From: Lachnospira sp. UBA2821
Lineage (GTDB): Bacteria; Bacillota; Clostridia; Lachnospirales; Lachnospiraceae
NCBI GenBank assembly: GCA_002351535.1
Contig: DEGR01000062.1
Span: 1 to 51,018, forward strand
DNA length: 51,018 nucleotides
Reading direction: 5' to 3'
Part shown: positions 50,878 to 51,018 of the stretch, piece by piece
How the letters are laid out: every line of letters starts with the position of its first letter
Numbering within the stretch: the stretch's first letter is position 1
Made by a program: the position numbers and the translations under genes
The notes under the pieces: generated by a model
What the model saw: the letters and a program-made list of their open reading frames with translations, nothing else
Told to the model about the DNA's origin: nothing
Database searches by the model: none

Positions 50878-51018
50878 CTAATCAAGATCACCCCAGCCAT
50901 CATTATCATCCAAATCACCCCAGCCATCATTAATTCCTGTTTCCGGTGTCTGTGGCTGTGGTGCCTGCGTCTGTGGTTGTGGCGCCTGCGTCTGTGGCTG
51001 CGGTGCCTGCGTCTGTGG
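50878..51018 (-). CDS. C-terminal end of a Pro/Gln-repeat protein (partial)
   Basis: Only the last 47 codons, ending at TAG 50878-50880, are in the window. They read as heptad repeats PQTQAPQ (at least three) followed by PETG and a duplicated DGWGDLD segment. The 5' part lies beyond the right edge, so function cannot be judged. It is cotranscribed with the trypsin-like gene, which begins 18 nt later. Confidence 0.6.
   Translation of the reverse strand, partial: PQTQAPQPQTQAPQPQTQAPQPQTPETGINDGWGDLDDNDGWGDLD
50941..51018. repeat. 21-bp coding tandem repeat (PQTQAPQ)
   Basis: At least three imperfect 21-bp units rich in CTGTGG/CTGCGT run to the window edge. They are prone to slippage. Confidence 0.65.

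Overview
The window is 51 kb of a low-GC Gram-positive chromosome. Every gene I can support lies on the minus strand, so transcription runs from high to low coordinates. Strong GGAGG-type ribosome sites, sporulation engulfment genes (spoIID, spoIIQ), a split transketolase and a dnaX-ebfC-recR operon point to a clostridial Firmicute, most likely Lachnospiraceae. I cannot name the genus. I recognised no rRNA, tRNA or CRISPR.

Region A (1-11.7 kb) looks like a nitrogen-compound uptake and oxidation island. One transcript carries a P-II protein, a PotABCD-type polyamine/amino-compound importer and an ornithine-cyclodeaminase-family protein, and ends in a strong terminator. A second transcript carries another ornithine-cyclodeaminase-family protein, a four-gene HcnABC/opine-oxidase-like flavo-iron-sulfur dehydrogenase and an iron alcohol dehydrogenase. 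Both transcripts have a terminator-like hairpin just before the first gene, which suggests attenuation. The substrate is unknown; an N-substituted or cyclic amino acid, or a polyamine, is my inference.

Region B (11.8-20.6 kb) holds a DUF3592-like membrane protein, a LuxR-type regulator, split transketolase, spoIIQ-like and spoIID-like genes, and glycogen phosphorylase. Both sporulation proteins appear to have lost catalytic residues. Between them lies a 557-bp imperfect fold-back (giant inverted repeat). The spoIID promoter and ribosome site are built into the terminator of glgP.

Region C (20.6-34.7 kb) is a housekeeping replication/recombination operon, pfkA-dnaX-ebfC-recR, continuing without a visible break into a three-gene SMC complex that resembles Wadjet JetABC / MksFEB. 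No JetD nuclease is present. A large TPR / acidic / AAA+ protein follows from its own promoter.

Region D (34.9-51 kb) is an AT-rich phospho-signalling island: two Ser/Thr kinases with Sel1 repeats, a PP2C phosphatase, a double-FHA ABC ATPase with a separate ABC-2 permease (a split version of the mycobacterial Rv1747 design), two paralogous secreted Ig-like proteins, zinc-ribbon membrane proteins, an apparently dead trypsin-like protein, and a zinc-ribbon/YARHG gene split by an in-frame amber codon. The island ends at a terminator at about 34.75 kb. Its upstream end runs off the window inside a proline/glutamine-repeat gene.

The most promising systems are the JetD-less SMC operon, the kinase-FHA-ABC exporter island, the P-II/Pot/opine-oxidase island and the fold-back element between the two altered engulfment genes.
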